Below are positions 37,601 to 50,849 of a stretch of DNA of 64,000 nucleotides, one piece after another. The stretch comes from Paragonimus skrjabini miyazakii (lineage: Eukaryota; Platyhelminthes; Trematoda; Plagiorchiida; Troglotrematidae). The DNA lies in NCBI GenBank assembly GCA_014338405.1, contig JTDE01000251.1:155916-219915 (forward strand). The letters are read 5' to 3'. Below the pieces are notes generated by a model that was not told the origin of the DNA, did not search any database, and saw only the letters and a program-made list of their open reading frames with translations. The translations under genes were made by a program, and so were the position numbers. Positions within the stretch are counted from its first letter, which is position 1. Each line of letters begins with the position of its first letter.

Positions 37601-40600
37601 TTAACTCCTTCCCGAAAGAGAGTCGCCGAACCACGCCCACAAGTGGAAATTACAGGTCTGGTGGTTGGGCAAGTGAAAGTGTCTGACCAAAGCAAACAAG
37701 TTCCAAGAGAACCACATTTGTCCAAAATACCTTAATTACATCTTACTTCTCATTGCCGGCTACTTTCTCATCAAATTATTCGTGTGATTTTAGGCAAATG
37801 GATAACTTTTGATAGTATTGTACGTCTAGAAATCGTCATGGTTCTAATGCTAAGATCAAATAGTAAAGTCGTGATTCGTCTGTACAAATACTCAAACCAC
37901 CCGATGTTTTACCTAGCTGGGACAAACTAACTATTCCGCTAATCACTATATAATTTGAACCTGCTGAGAACTCATAATTTCAGATGAGACGTATAAGCAA
38001 GTGATGCGTCGTGCTGTTGCAGCCTTTGTCGGCTAATTTTTCTCAGATTTTCGCGACACACCAAGTTTTGTGGTTGACCCTCTTATTTATAATCCTGTCT
38101 TAATTTTGCATCTTGACCAAACATACTCAACCGTACACATTACTTTACTTTGTCCCCAGGTCGCCGTGAAACCTGCCTTCATTTTTGGTTTGTTACGCAA
38201 GATGAACCTTTGCTGTTCTGTTCGGCTTATCAAGAGACTTGCGGAAAGTCCACCTGTGCACGCACGACACTACTGACTGTCGTATCTGGGTATTGATGTG
38301 ACCGAGCCATCTTCTAACAGCTCGTAAAATCTTTAGTCAGATCTTGTTTTGAATTATGCGCTCGTTACTTGACTACGCTGTGCTGGAAGGCGGTTCGATC
38401 GTCATAACTAGAAAGCAATTTCAGTGATGGGGCTGTTTCTGAAACAAAAGCTTTTTCACACTCGAGACGATAGTTGCAAGCTTACAGATTCTAGTGGCAG
38501 TGAGAAGCAGTAATTCGATTTCGAGAGTAGTTAATAATGGATAAGGTGAAGGTCACTACTATTATGGAATTGTCGATAATGGTAAATTGCGAGCGCACGT
38601 GAGCAATGTAGACATGAATTTGATACAATCGGTCAGCAACCACAGTCAAAATTTCGAGTTGTTGAAAGACGAGGAAAAAGCAACCGTAACGTTAGTACAA
38701 GGTATCTGGCCAACCAAAGCTAACGTTCCTCCTAGCCACAAAGGATATTCGGTCAGTTCGACACAAGGTCACATGGCATGTGCGTGAAAGCTCAGTCATC
38801 TATTTTATTTACAATATACTTGGCCTTCCTAACTGGCATGCGCATAACAGCAACAATGAATGACCTGAGCTTAACGCGTGACCAGAAATGGCGAATTTCT
38901 TGATTATTACCCCATATTCTACGTGATTCTGAGGTTGTCACATAACCCTTCTTTGAGATCCGTTTAGAACAAACAGTTATTGTGAATTACTAACATTTAC
39001 CGTGAGATTCATCGAATATGAACCTGTGGATAACCCTTACATTACATGCGAGGAACACAATTAACTGTTATCCCAACAGACATTGTTTCCTCATTTTTTT
39101 AATCAGGGAATTTTGTCTTAATAGATCGAATAACCACTGGTTCATTTGATGTCAACTGGTACGCTTTGTTATAATTGTCATGGGTTTAAGCTTTCAATTT
39201 TTACAGTGTAATGTAACCCACAAAATGACCAATATGGTTACTTTGTGTTTAATTAGCAGATTTAGTGAATTCTCGTGAGTTGATAAAATTGACTTTCTAA
39301 AATAGGAAATTATTTCCAGCATGGCAAGAGATCAATCATGAGTGCTGTCGAGGTGAATCGTTAATGCATGTTTCGCACTTCCATTTGTGTCGTTTATGGA
39401 CAAATTGTAGATGTGACAATTCTATCATTTGTTAATTTCACTGCTTTCAAATATTTCATAAATTGGTTGCAGTAATAGTACGTTGAAAAATCATTGGTAG
39501 TGTGATTTTTTGTTAATGGCACTTTCACAACCTGTCGGAGCGTTCAGCGTTGTGCACACTTCAGATAAGTTAAATCGCGCACACTTATTGATGAATTTTA
39601 CACTACGACTGCAGCCAAACGACATATTCAAATTTGTGGAGACTTCTTTCACTAAAAGGAACAGGAGAATACAAACGTATTCATCGCATCACTAAGGTTA
39701 AACTGCAGACACAGGAAATATAAAAAGCGGAATGAAGTGTGGGTGACGCCCAAGTTTTTGCAACCTCGATCCCCAAACTACATTTTGTTGTTGACAGTTT
39801 ATTACAGGTTACACGTATGAAATGGATGAAATAACGAGCATGATGAGTTTCCTGAATCATGCGTAGTAGCTCAAAAACTTAATTATACTGAACCAAGATG
39901 AACACACGAATAAAATCGCTGTCAAATTAATAAAACTTTCTTGACCGCCACAGAATTTCAAGTGTTAAGAAAATGTCCGTTTCTTGTGTTTCGTGCTCAG
40001 TTTCTAAGGCCACATTGAAAATGAAGTGTGATTCTAAAAGCCAAAGGTGTTGACAAGTGTGGTTTTGCCTTTTGTGAACTTTATGCTTTACTGAGTCGGT
40101 AGCTAGATATTTTTCATCAACTCCGTCAAGGAAATCTAAATTTACCGTTTTTTTTACGCACCCTGAAACAACCTCCTTTACGCCACTGTTTCACAGTCGT
40201 TTTGTCTTCTGCATGTAGTTGATAAAACATCCACTATAGTCATTGCTTAAGCAACGGAATGGGAATAAGGTGAATCGGTTTCTTCGGAGAGAGTACGTTT
40301 TGATATGCATATTCGATATAACTTGAACGCTTTGTAGGCTGCAACAAGTCAGATGCCGTTACATTTCATCAGCAGTCATCTAGAAACTAGAAATCTAGGT
40401 TGATTTTGCTCAACGGTAGAGTTATCAACTAAATTACTGATTAACCTAATGGGTTATACCTTCTGAAAATTGTTAGTACACACCCACTTGTTAGTAAGTC
40501 ATTTGTCAGTTGGCTGAATTTTTACAGCTCATGAATTACCTACTATGCGTAGCAAAGCATTCCTATCAGACAAAATATCCGGATACTCTGTTCAAACATT

Positions 40601-40814
40601 CTCAAATAAAATCTTTCCATTTTTGGTTTTTCGTGGCGTTTTTCTTCGATTATCCATTAGTATATTTGTTTCCTTTCTCCCTCGTATGTACAGAGGAAGA
40701 CGGCGATATCTAGAAAAATTGTATCAGTAAGTCCCTGTAAGAGAAAACCATAGAGCAGTTCAGGATGCACTCCCATCGTGTTGATAGCTGCCACTTTCAA
40801 GAGATGTACAAACA
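34677..40814. other. Long AT-rich stretch without recognisable genes
   Basis: No coding or RNA feature could be supported. Three overlapping frames at 36824-37274 and a 68-codon frame at 38070-38276 show no recognised domain. Confidence 0.5.
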
Positions 40815-40920
40815 TGTATTCCTTTTTTATCTCAAAATCCCCACTGAGTCATAGAACACGAACTGTAATAAACGTAAATTTTCTACAGAACCTCATCAGG
40901 CTGCTACAGTTATAAAACGA
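40815..40920 (-). repeat. PLE 3' tail fragment, left arm of head-to-head pair
   Basis: Read on the minus strand from 40920 this matches the tail downstream of the PLE at 58.6 kb (59540-59640). Shared words include TATAACTGTA, AGCCTGATG, AAAATTT, TACAGTT, GTTCTATGA and GAGATAAA, in the same order and near-identical spacing with one short deletion. It carries a CTGATGAG...GAAA pair (40899-40880) that resembles a hammerhead core. No coding sequence of the PLE is attached. Confidence 0.6.
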
Positions 40921-40935
40921 TACCATACTTCATAT

Positions 40936-41015
40936 GTGGTTGTTTTTATTTCTATTTCGTTTTATGCTTGTAACTGCTTGATGAGATTTTATCGAAAATA
41001 TACCTTTGTTAATTG
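40936..41015 (+). repeat. PLE 3' tail fragment, right arm of head-to-head pair
   Basis: Plus-strand match to 59517-59600 (GTTTTTA, TCTATTTCG, TTGTAACTGC, TTGATGAGATTTTATCGAAAA). With the minus-strand copy on its left it forms an inverted repeat whose arms start only about 16 bases apart. TTGATGAG...CGAAA lies at 40978-40997. Both 3' tails point outward, as in the larger pair at 60.4-62.4 kb. Confidence 0.55.
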
Positions 41016-44000
41016 AGCATTCCACAGGAAACATTTTTTCGGCTGCATCTTTGAACCATTGCATTTCTATCGAAATGATTATCAAACCAGGTAGACGAAA
41101 AAACGCGCCAGATGAAAGTATTTTTATTCAGCCCAATAATACCGGAGATACAATGGCGGGAATCATTGTGAAGCAGCGTTTTAAGAAGAGACAGATATTC
41201 AGACAGGGGACTGAGAAGGGTTTGTTTGTCTAGGGCGTGGATTGGTGGACGATAAGCTGTTTCTGAACACATGTTAGGCACGAGTCGACTGACCAGAGGG
41301 GTCCGGTAAACTGCCAGAATCACGGAGTGAGGTGACCTCATGTGATTCATCATTCACAAACACAACATATCACGTGACCGCTGGCCAGGTCGCCTTCAGT
41401 GACTGAGGAGACCGTTTATGTGTTATTCAGTGGCGTCGCCGTTCTTCGGCAACAAAGAATGTTGAACCCATTTAGCCAAACGTTCTTTCATATCTGTATA
41501 TGTAACCCTAATCATAAGCATATGTATACTGGTAGGTACAGCGCGAGGTGTTGTCTTTAAGTATTGCACCTACCATACTTTATCCGTCATTCAGACTGTG
41601 ATGTCAGAGTGTTTTAATGCATCCCTTAATTAGAGGCATCGTCAATGAAAACCGCAAAAAATTGCTTCGGCATTTACATGATCAAATCATGGTTCATTTA
41701 CCGTTCTCACGAAAGTATATTTTAAACATCTGGTTATTAGAAATTATTTGTGTTAACAAGTAAAACCTATCTAAGGCAACCTAGCATCACCCACATTTGA
41801 TAACGGTTTTATCACATAACCAAATTATTGGGCCAACTCTTTTCCAGAAATACTAGATCAGATTTTTGCTGCAAGTAAAGCTCACCAGCAGCATGTTTTT
41901 CTGCTATGGTCAGCAGTTGACCGGCCGGATCAAGCTGTATGCATAGTTTGTCCCCCCCAGGACTGTTAAGCAACATCAGCAATGGGTATAAGTGACTGTG
42001 TATGAATATGGAGGTGCAATTCCACAGTACTTCTTAATGTGACACGGCAGTCGGTACGCTCGCCTAACAATTTATTGCGATATCGATTTCCGGTTTGCTG
42101 TTCCTAATCAGGTTGATATTAGCTCAATCACATTATAAGAAAAACCCAGTTCGTCAAAACGTGTAGGCCGATTTAACTAGCAGCTAAACAGAGACCTAGA
42201 AATCATACAGCGTATAACAAAGCGGCTACAAATAACGCTACGAGAGTTGAACCTTGGTGATAGCATTCACACACTCCCAGCTAAATGGCCATATTAGGTG
42301 AAGTGGAGAAATTAGGAGGATAAATGGTTGATTAAACATAACCCTGTACTTATCTGCTCCAGGTCATCGTCTTTTTAGCATGTAAACTGTGACATACGAA
42401 TGAATATTTACGCAAAATGCTGAGGTCATAATGTATTGCTTAAAAAACAATACATACGTGTCTATTGTTGCGGTATCCATTTTGATACACATATACCACT
42501 AGGTAATGCAAATTAACAGTTAGTTTTTTTTCCACATTTGCCATATTTACCATCCGGTAATTGAAGACATAGATTTAATATCTTAACTCTTTCTTTCACA
42601 AAGTCGTAGCCCTCTTTGTATCTCGGATTATGGACAAGACAAATTGCATTTAAAGCACAGTTGAACCACTACCAAATGGTACCGCAATAATGGTGATCGC
42701 AGCAAACGTCTTTAGACGTCACTAGAAGTTTCTGTCTTTGGTTACAGAATGTTTAATTTATTACGCACCAAGCCATAATATTGCATTCTACTGATGTCGC
42801 TGACGCTGGCTCAGTTTCACCCGGTTTGTCTTGGAAATTCCACCCTAATCAAAATCATCAATTTCTAAAATGGCTTTTGGTCGGAGTCACGTAAACAAAA
42901 TCTCAACAGAATCTATGACACTGGTTAGTCGGCTGAGACCAGGTATCAAAGGGCACGATTAGATCCCTGAACACACTATTTTTAAATACTTGAACTCGTC
43001 TCATGCGAATGATGGCCTAGCTACTTCTTGTGAGACACCAGTGATCATTTCAGTGATCGATTTTCACAGAAGCCTGCATGTCTCCCATCTCCTGCCCGGC
43101 AGATCACATAACGCGAGTAGGTACATGTAACAACAAAACAGACAATATTACGAGTTTCTTTAAAACGGCAATATTTTCAGTGTCTTCTAGTGCTGCTCAG
43201 CTGGCTCACTATTGTTGGACCCTACTGCACGGGCATTTGTTTGCCTAATGCCAGAGAGCTCCGTAATGTTTTGTTTTCCGGGTTACCACGCACTCCAAAA
43301 CGTCCGATTTGCGAACCCCCTTGCAAGTGTGTGATCGGGGGACTTAGTTGGTCCATGTGGTCAATAAACGCTCTGTGGAATGAACAACAGACGGTGGAAC
43401 AGGCGAAGATAAGCGAGTATTATTATAAGGCTTGATGAGCGCTGAAACGAGATAGCGTCAGTTGATATAGGAAACTCGCCTGTACCAAATAATAAACAGA
43501 ACGGCGAAACGATCCACACGAGTGACTTACCTGCATAAAAAGTGAACAGTCATCAGCAAAGGTCTTGCCGTCAAACGATGCCGTAATATGGACAACAACA
43601 CAAACAAACTGATTCGCTTTCCTGCAGTGATCAATATCCAGTCACTGCACATTTACCGTGTGATTTGCAGGTTAACTGCATTCCCCAAAGAGGTGATAAA
43701 TGCACCTCCACTCACCCATTCGTTCACTGTTGAGTGGATCAGTATTCTTCCATGAGCTGCCGTGTTGCTTATCAACTTAATCAACTTACCCTTCATTACT
43801 CGGCTACGCACGGCGTGAATGTATGTGCCACCCGACTGCACAAGTTGCGGCAACACACAAGAACTAATGCGTCATGCCGAATGGGAGTACATCACTCAGT
43901 GCTGACAGTCCGATCAGGTGGCACGTCAAACTCTTTGACCTCTAATTCTGCCCAGCATTCACCATTCAATGCCTAGCACTCATTCGGTTCACTTATAACT

Positions 44001-46949
44001 CAAGGCGTTTACGTTTGTGAATTGCTGTAACACGTGCGGTCAGTTTGCTGATCAACGCAATCATCGACACCCACGAGCCGCATAGGTTCAATAAAAAGAC
44101 TCTTTGTTTCATGGTTGAAATTGACCGACTTTTGGTCTGCCACCAGGCGATCCTGTTGTGAGCGTTCGTGTTTTGTAACGAAATTATACATAGTCATGAT
44201 AGTGAGGAGTTTAATTTGCATATATTTTGTCCACGTGTTTTTAAAGATATTGATGGCTGTAGCGGATTCGAGGGGTAGAACCATGAAAAGGGTGAAGTGA
44301 AGTGGTTATTTGAAGTTTCGTTAATATCCCTGGTCCAGTCGAGCAAAAATCTAGTTGCAAGCAAGCTTGCTTTCGGGATTTTAACCTCCGATTGAATGCA
44401 GATTTGAGTTCATCGTGGGGTAGTAACTAGTATGTCAGTGGAGTTTGGAAGTTTGGCCATTAGTTCATTTGTGTTTTAATCTATGATGCTTAGTCACGTG
44501 GGTTTCTTATTGTTTGTGAGATAATTATCACAATTACGCAACAGTTTTAGTAAGAATGTACCTGTAGAGTCAAGCGTATGATGGAGTGAATACAGACGGA
44601 TTTCGGTAGCTTCTTCGACTTTCTATATACGTCCCTGATATTTCTTCATTGCACGCCTTAGATTTGATAGAACTGGTTGCTTGTCCCAGTCGGAGTGATT
44701 GCATGGAATGACCACCAAATGGGTAACGACTCTAGAAGGGCAAACCTTTGAAGACCCGCCAGTTGATCACTTCGGATGATGTTATCAGATGCGCCGGGGT
44801 TGTCTTCCTGTTATGTGGTGTAATTAGTTGTATGTGTGGTCAGAACACAGTAGTGTTTAAACCGTGAGCACAATTTTGATACACACTCACTTACCTGCTA
44901 TGCAGTACTGTGGAGTCAGTACTGCGACATCCTATCCCGTAAACGTAATTGCTTTGCTTCTGGCAGTTCCCCTCTGGTCATATCCGAAACAACCAAAGCC
45001 CTAAAATGACTAGACTCTCGCAGCAAATTTAGGTGTTAGCCTAACCACAGTGCCAGTCACTTCAAGTAAACATCGAAATAAGCACTTTGGTGAAGATATA
45101 GGGTGCTGAAGGCCACAAAAATAAAACGAATTATGAACCAACGGTAATTCAACGACAGAGATGCACGGCTCACCTGGTAATTCTTTGCCGCCTTTTCATG
45201 CCCAAAATCCAGATCAATGCAAAAAACAGTTGACTGCAGACAACCGAGCACACAGAACAGAGCATGAAGTGACAGCTTATGTGTTGATTTATGTAGACAT
45301 GTTCGGGTTAAAGAAGACACCGAAACAAGCCTATTGTATAGAGTAATCGTCATGGTACAACGATCCCGGAGGCATTCCAGCGTACATCATCAACGCTGAT
45401 GAAGTGTTGCATCAAGCAATAATACTGTTTCAGATAAAGGAGGTTACACATATACATATACGAATATATATAACCTCCAAAAGTCCTGCGTGAGGTAAAA
45501 AAACATTGCTGTGAGATAATTAATGGGATCGGCGATAAAAAATACACCAGCTAGGCCTATATGTTTGTTGCGAACAAGTCAAACGCCAGCATAATGCAAT
45601 CGCTTTTTAAGTCGCAGCGAAACAACTTTTCTCCGCCAGAGCTGATGCTTGTTTTTAAAAGTATACATACCTGTGTTGTTTGCGTTGATCTGACATTGGC
45701 AACATCACGAGTTGAAACAATGTTACCAAACTAGGTGAAACTCTCCTCTGTATCAAGTGAGTGGCACACTAAAGGAGGTAAGAGTGAGGACACTTATCTT
45801 GGGGTACCGCCTTGAAGATTCGGATAACAATCTCCACAGACTGGCCAGGGTATCATATTATATAGCACATTCTGCAAACTTTCATTCCTATGCTGCATAT
45901 CAGTTAGTTTAACGTCGTGGAGAAACTCAATAGCATTATCAAAGACTCACAGGCGCACCTCCCCGAAGGCTGTGCATGAAGGAGATGAACAACTGAGACA
46001 TCTTCGAAGTGACGAACCTTAGGCGGTTGTTTGTAAACTCGTATCCTGCTTGATGAATGAGCTTACAGTGATCTTATTGAATCCACACATTGCCCAGGCA
46101 TTACTTGGTGAAAGAATTAGTCCCAGAAAACATTTTGAGCAACTTAACTGATGGCCGATTTTAGGTCTGTAGGGAGTACAACCACTGATTGCCCACAAGA
46201 GTGCCCATGCTGCGATAACAGCACGAGGGTGGAAATACTAGTCAATACATTTTGAGAGAATAGGAATCCTTCTTGTTTTTCACGCATATGGCTCTTCCTT
46301 TGTTTAGTAAATCAATGTCATCAGTGGCTGGTGAAGAAACTAGATATACCTAATCATGACAGATGATCCAGTACTTATCACGAATACAACGACGATGTAC
46401 CGATTCAGTCCCACAAACCGGATGAAAGATTGTGGTCTGGTTTCATACAACCTTTTCTTATCAGGATAAGCAAGGAAATTTGAACTCAAGGCCTTGTTAC
46501 ATCTCAACAACTCACTCTTCATAGATACATCTAGAAGTCTGTGTAAAGCACAGTAACTGACCACTTGAATTCTATCGTTTATGTTGTTTTAAATTAGACC
46601 AGCTAGACTGTCTCTCAAACTGTTCAACACATTTACAAATTTAATCCGGTTACTTAGTTATCAGTGGAGTATCTTTCTCGAATATGGCCGTGCAACCAAT
46701 GCTTCTGCATTCGGCATAACCCCAACTCAGAATTGATGGTTCCCTCATTCTATGGCAAAACGGTTTGTTCAATCTTAGAAGATGAAGAAACAACAGTGTA
46801 ACCGGGTGATGGACATCTCCGAGACTATTAAAGGTACATGTGGCTCTAGGCTTTAATGTAAGTCAAGCGAGTCTCTTATTACGCTCTATGAAGATTTCAA
46901 AAACATTCAGTTGTAACCGTGTGATTTTGGGTTTACTCAAGATGTAACG
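41016..46949. other. Unassigned sequence with GC-richer patches
   Basis: No gene recognised. GC-richer blocks near 41230-41420, 43190-43440 and 43640-43980 resemble worn repeat sequence but match none of the families identified here. Frames of 61-114 codons in these blocks have no recognised motif. Confidence 0.45.
45439..45478. repeat. Short inverted repeat with TA-rich centre
   Basis: GGAGGTTA at 45439-45446 is exactly complementary to TAACCTCC at 45471-45478. The centre is TA- and CATA-rich, so a microsatellite-centred hairpin is the simplest reading. Confidence 0.7.
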
Positions 46950-47110
46950 GTATGGCTGAGGAACCCAATTATTACTCTCTTAAAGAGAGCAACGTGTACT
47001 CACAAGATTAGTCGTTCGGCTTTGCGTGTACTATTACATATAAGATGCAAAAAGGCCACATATATTGGAACAACTTGCTACAGAATGTAAGAAGCTAAAC
47101 AGGAATCGTG
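46950..47110 (+). pseudogene. Possible GIY-YIG (PLE endonuclease) trace
   Basis: A plus-strand frame reads RSALRVLLHIRCKKATYIGT followed by TCYRM and a stop. In PLEs the endonuclease begins with a strand ending in C-x-C/K, then A-x-YIG-x-T-x-R-R-M and a Lys/Arg-Glu-His helix; the first two elements fit, and YIGT is the YIG half of the motif. The upstream context is compatible but weak, and the helix after the stop is not clear. It would be a different PLE lineage from the 58-63 kb copies (YIGT...RM versus YVGS...RCLSRR). Confidence 0.35.
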
Positions 47111-47259
47111 TGTGGTAAAGAGGATGAAAGGGGTAAAGGAAAAAATATTCCAATGATGCATACGAAAGTTCGCAATACGAGTGTCATTGACTTTTCTTTT
47201 CTGTCGTAGTAAACAGTGTCATTAATCAAATGCATTCACCGTCCTACTGACCACAGAGA

Positions 47260-50125
47260 AAAAGCCAAAACTCCTTGGTGCTGAAGCGAGTTACAGTTTC
47301 AGTGCCTTCCTACTTCAAATCAGAGTCGTACACTAGCGACCAGACTGACGCTTCTAGCTTAGCCTGAGAGTTGTGACTCGCAAACGAAGCATGGCGTGGC
47401 AGCAGCGAGTTAGCATTTGCAAGATGCGGTGAAGCCAACGAATCCTATGGGAATATTTCATTTTACTCAGCAGTGTCTACCCGTTCCGAATACAGAACAG
47501 ACAGAAAGCTCCTTACTTGCTAGTACGATGGTCCCTATACAAACCGCTAGTGATTCAGGGAAACCAATGATCGAAAGAGACATTTTGTGAACATCCTGAG
47601 CGCGGATGGATCACTGAGATCACCTTTGTAACAAGACAACTCCTACAGTCGAATAATAGGCCTGACTTTTACAGATAAGCGGAGAATATTCTGGCAGTGC
47701 AGATATCGTAAACTGCGAGTGATAACCTCCCCTCAGCCATATAATGTGTGATCTAACGGAATATTCCACCGGCGCCGATGCAGCTGTCAACGTAAAGGAA
47801 CTTCTCCACTACCTCTAACAGCTTACCAGTGGCATTGAGAGAAGACGCAAACTTCCGACAAACTTGCAAAGACATATTGCAATCAGAACGTGTGAAGGTC
47901 ACAATAAATTTGAGGACTCAAGCTTACGTTGCGTTTAGAACGGCCTAGGATCCCCGTGTACCCTCAAAGATTAGAGTAATGTCGTCAGCATATTACACGT
48001 CTCCAAGTCTAACAGTAGGGAAAATTTTCACATTGGCGTATTCGTGATTTGTCAGGTTACGTTGTAGGATTTCATTCACTGTAAAGTTTAACAGAAAAGG
48101 AGAGGCTCGGCAGTCGTATCACACCCCAGTTGAGATGCTTAAGGTTGGCGGTGCGCTACCACATCCCTTGCCTGGTCGAAGGTCTGACAGTGAATTACTT
48201 TCACGACGCTTACGTACTTCTCAGGTACAGTCCCGTTTGAGAAACAGTCTCAGAGTGCAGCTCAGTTGACTGAAACAAAGTTCTCCATTACTTCCAAAAT
48301 GGCAACCATTGGTCTTCTGTAAGAACGGCGGAGTTCAAGTTGATGGGTGGAGTGCAAAGACGTAATCAATGCAAAAGCGACTGGGGCGACACTCAGCTCG
48401 CTGCTCGAGGATTTGATGTTCGTCGCTGCTCTTAATCCGTAAAGTCCAGTGACTGCAAGAGGCTTTGACGCAATAGAAATCAGACTAATTTTTTCGTTTG
48501 CACAAAAAGTGCATATATTATTTTTTAAGAATGAGGAGTATGTTGGGGTAGTCCCAGTAATTTTGAACGACTTCACCGACCTATAGTCGACAGCTCATTG
48601 ACGATTCTTGGCTCCCTCCATAAAAACAATAGAGTGGAGTTCATCCGAATCGGGTACCTTGAGACGTCTAGGAAACTCAGTCTTAAGTGAAACTTCCGTC
48701 TCCATGGACAGAAAATTGTCGACAGACCATTGAGCACGAGTAGAGCCCCAAAGCACAGTCAATAGCGCCGGCACCCAGTTAAACTGTTATTGCAAGTGTC
48801 CAGGTCGCCGCCGTGAGCGTCGTAGCAAGTTATGAATAATCTCACCTTTGACTTCACAGGTTGCCTAGCTCACACCTGGCTTCCTGTTAAAGGCTGCCCG
48901 GATGAGATGGAAACGCTCCAATAGTTCCCAGTAGCAGCGGTTATTTGCATCTCAATACCACGTTGTGTACCACCACACCTCGCGATCCTCTCGTAGTTGG
49001 TCCCGCAGTTCCAAGCCAATAGACTTCCAGGCCGAACTGTACTCGCTGTTTGATGGAATATTACGGTGAATGTCAGGTAGTTCTACGGACTGTATAGAAG
49101 CCTAACGGTTGGCAGACGAACGAGCAGTAGCACCACATGAAACTTCCACATTTATGCATTGCATACCGTACATGTGTCTAGTGTGCTTCGAGGTCGCCTG
49201 GTGGGTGGGGCCCGAAACTAGAGGCAAACGCCGTCTGGTGAGTATAGGGAACTTGTGTCCCTGCTAGATTAGATGCGTCAACTTGTAGTAGACGGCGAAG
49301 TGGCCTCCCACCAAAACAGAAAGCGCACTTGGCACATACTGGTGCGTGGTCGGACTCTACGTAGGTGATCCAGGTTGATTCGTAATCTTGGAAACAGTCA
49401 AACCATTGATAGCCATGTGGTCAATCTGTGTCCACAATCCACTCCATGGAGGTCGTTGAAATTTGATACTTGTCATAGGCAGGCTGATATCACCAAAGAG
49501 CTGCAACAAACGTTCAATGTTGTCTGTTCGGTTAGCAGTATGAAGTTTTGGCCACCTAAGTCACGTTCACCAACACACAGCATGCCTACATGAACGGTCA
49601 TATTTTCAGCCAGCACCGCAATGCATGTGCGTCGCGTGGTGTGCAAAAGGTTTGTGGGCTGATAATGAAAATCTTCTTTGACTGGGTCTGGACTAAGGTT
49701 TGTGGGAGTATTTCCTTCAATAACCAACAGACAGTGTGTGTGATGAGTATTTTCTGATGCTTTAAAAGTACCTTCGAGTCTGAGCGCAAAGATGACTGTT
49801 GATGAGTATCCAGCCTTCTCTGACTTCTCCGTTGCCTCTGTGTGTGCGTTTAAGACAATTCCAACACCGGCCTGGCCACTGACTTGAGCCACAGGATCTC
49901 CAGACAAACGCACGTTGTGCGAATAAGGTGAGGGCAGCAGATGAGGAGTGAGTGTGTGATACGGTGCCAGAATCTTGAAGTCGTGATACAGCAAGCCAGC
50001 AGGTACTAATGACGACTACTTTTAAAGTATTTGCAAGTACTGCCTTTCGACTTATCTGCATAGTTTTTCGAAACCTAAGGTGGCAAGCTTGAATGGTGTT
50101 AGTGACGGGGGTAGGAGCTTTCGTC
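47260..50125 (-). pseudogene. EEP-endonuclease LINE, copy A (nearly full ORF, broken)
   Basis: A decayed non-LTR retrotransposon ORF of the lineage often mislabelled craniofacial development protein 2-like in flatworm genomes. In order on the minus strand: LTPFKLATLGFEK near 50105; SRLQDSG; GQAGVGIVLNAHTEAT; VKEDFHYQPTNLL, TTRRTCIAVLAENMT and GERDLGG; WTQIDHMAI at 49434-49408; and SDHAPV around 49354, the EEP endonuclease. The RT follows with EKISLISIASKPLA, RPMVAILEVMENFVSVN and YADD at 47992-47981, the polymerase catalytic box, still intact. The C-terminal part has LEVVEKFLYVDSCIGAGG at 47817-47767 and IRWLHRILQM near 47440. The catalytic Glu of the endonuclease's E-T-R motif is not present (AVSRLQ). 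Many stops and frameshifts separate the blocks, so it is non-coding now. Confidence 0.85.
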
Positions 50126-50849
50126 GGTCAACCAAAAGTATCAACTTGACATTCTGAGCCCTCTCATTCAGACTGTGGTCTAGCTTGTGAGCAGAAAATG
50201 AAATACTTTCTTTGTGTATTCCCGAAAATAAGTTCACGAGTTCACTACGTAATCAGTCATTTAACAAACCAGGGGAGAATAAAACAAATTGATGTTGTGC
50301 GGCAGAACATAACATGAGAGCAAAGTTGACTGTCGACATCTGAGTCAGTGAATAACAGCAAAAAAACGAGACAAAGGTTATGATTGAAACAGGTTCATAA
50401 GGCGTTAGACGTTCTGGTTACCCAGGCCGAGGAACCGGATTAATCTTATTGGTACCTTTCGAAGTCTCCAGTGACCAAAAACCTAACTCATGGTGTAGAG
50501 CGAAGCAGCACTCAGTTTGCAACCAATTTTGGGATCGTGATTAATTGTAGCTTGATTCCTACGCCATCCAGATGGGGTTCATCAACATATAACGTTCAGT
50601 ACTCCTAACCTGAGGTTGCAACAGAAGCAGCGCAGTGGTATAAGTACAGGGAAGGCGGATCTAGTTTGCCAGATCCATTGGGCCAGTGATTTAGAGACCA
50701 GCTGGACCTTTGCGACGCCTGCCGCTTGTTACTGGGGGCCGATTACCGAGCAAGAGAACAAGACCTTCAAATGGAATCCAACCGTTCATGGTACTTTGTG
50801 CACCCTTCTGCCCGTTGGGACAGGTGGTCGCCACGGTTATTTGTATACC
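50126..50849. other. Junction between LINE copies A and B
   Basis: In minus orientation this would hold the 3' end of copy B followed by the 5' untranslated region of copy A. No poly(A), tandem repeat or target duplication could be recognised, so the boundary is not defined. Plus-strand frames of 92 and 135 codons from about 50616 onwards are antisense shadows. Confidence 0.4.

Noticed and set aside
43430..43462. TTGATGAGCGCTGAAACGAG...GTC as a hammerhead
   Set aside because: C3 is missing and there is no room for a stem II loop between the two boxes.
49762..50061. Separate minus-strand protein overlapping the endonuclease of LINE copy A
   Set aside because: Its useful part (SRLQDSG) is the same endonuclease in a shifted frame; it is one broken ORF, not two genes.
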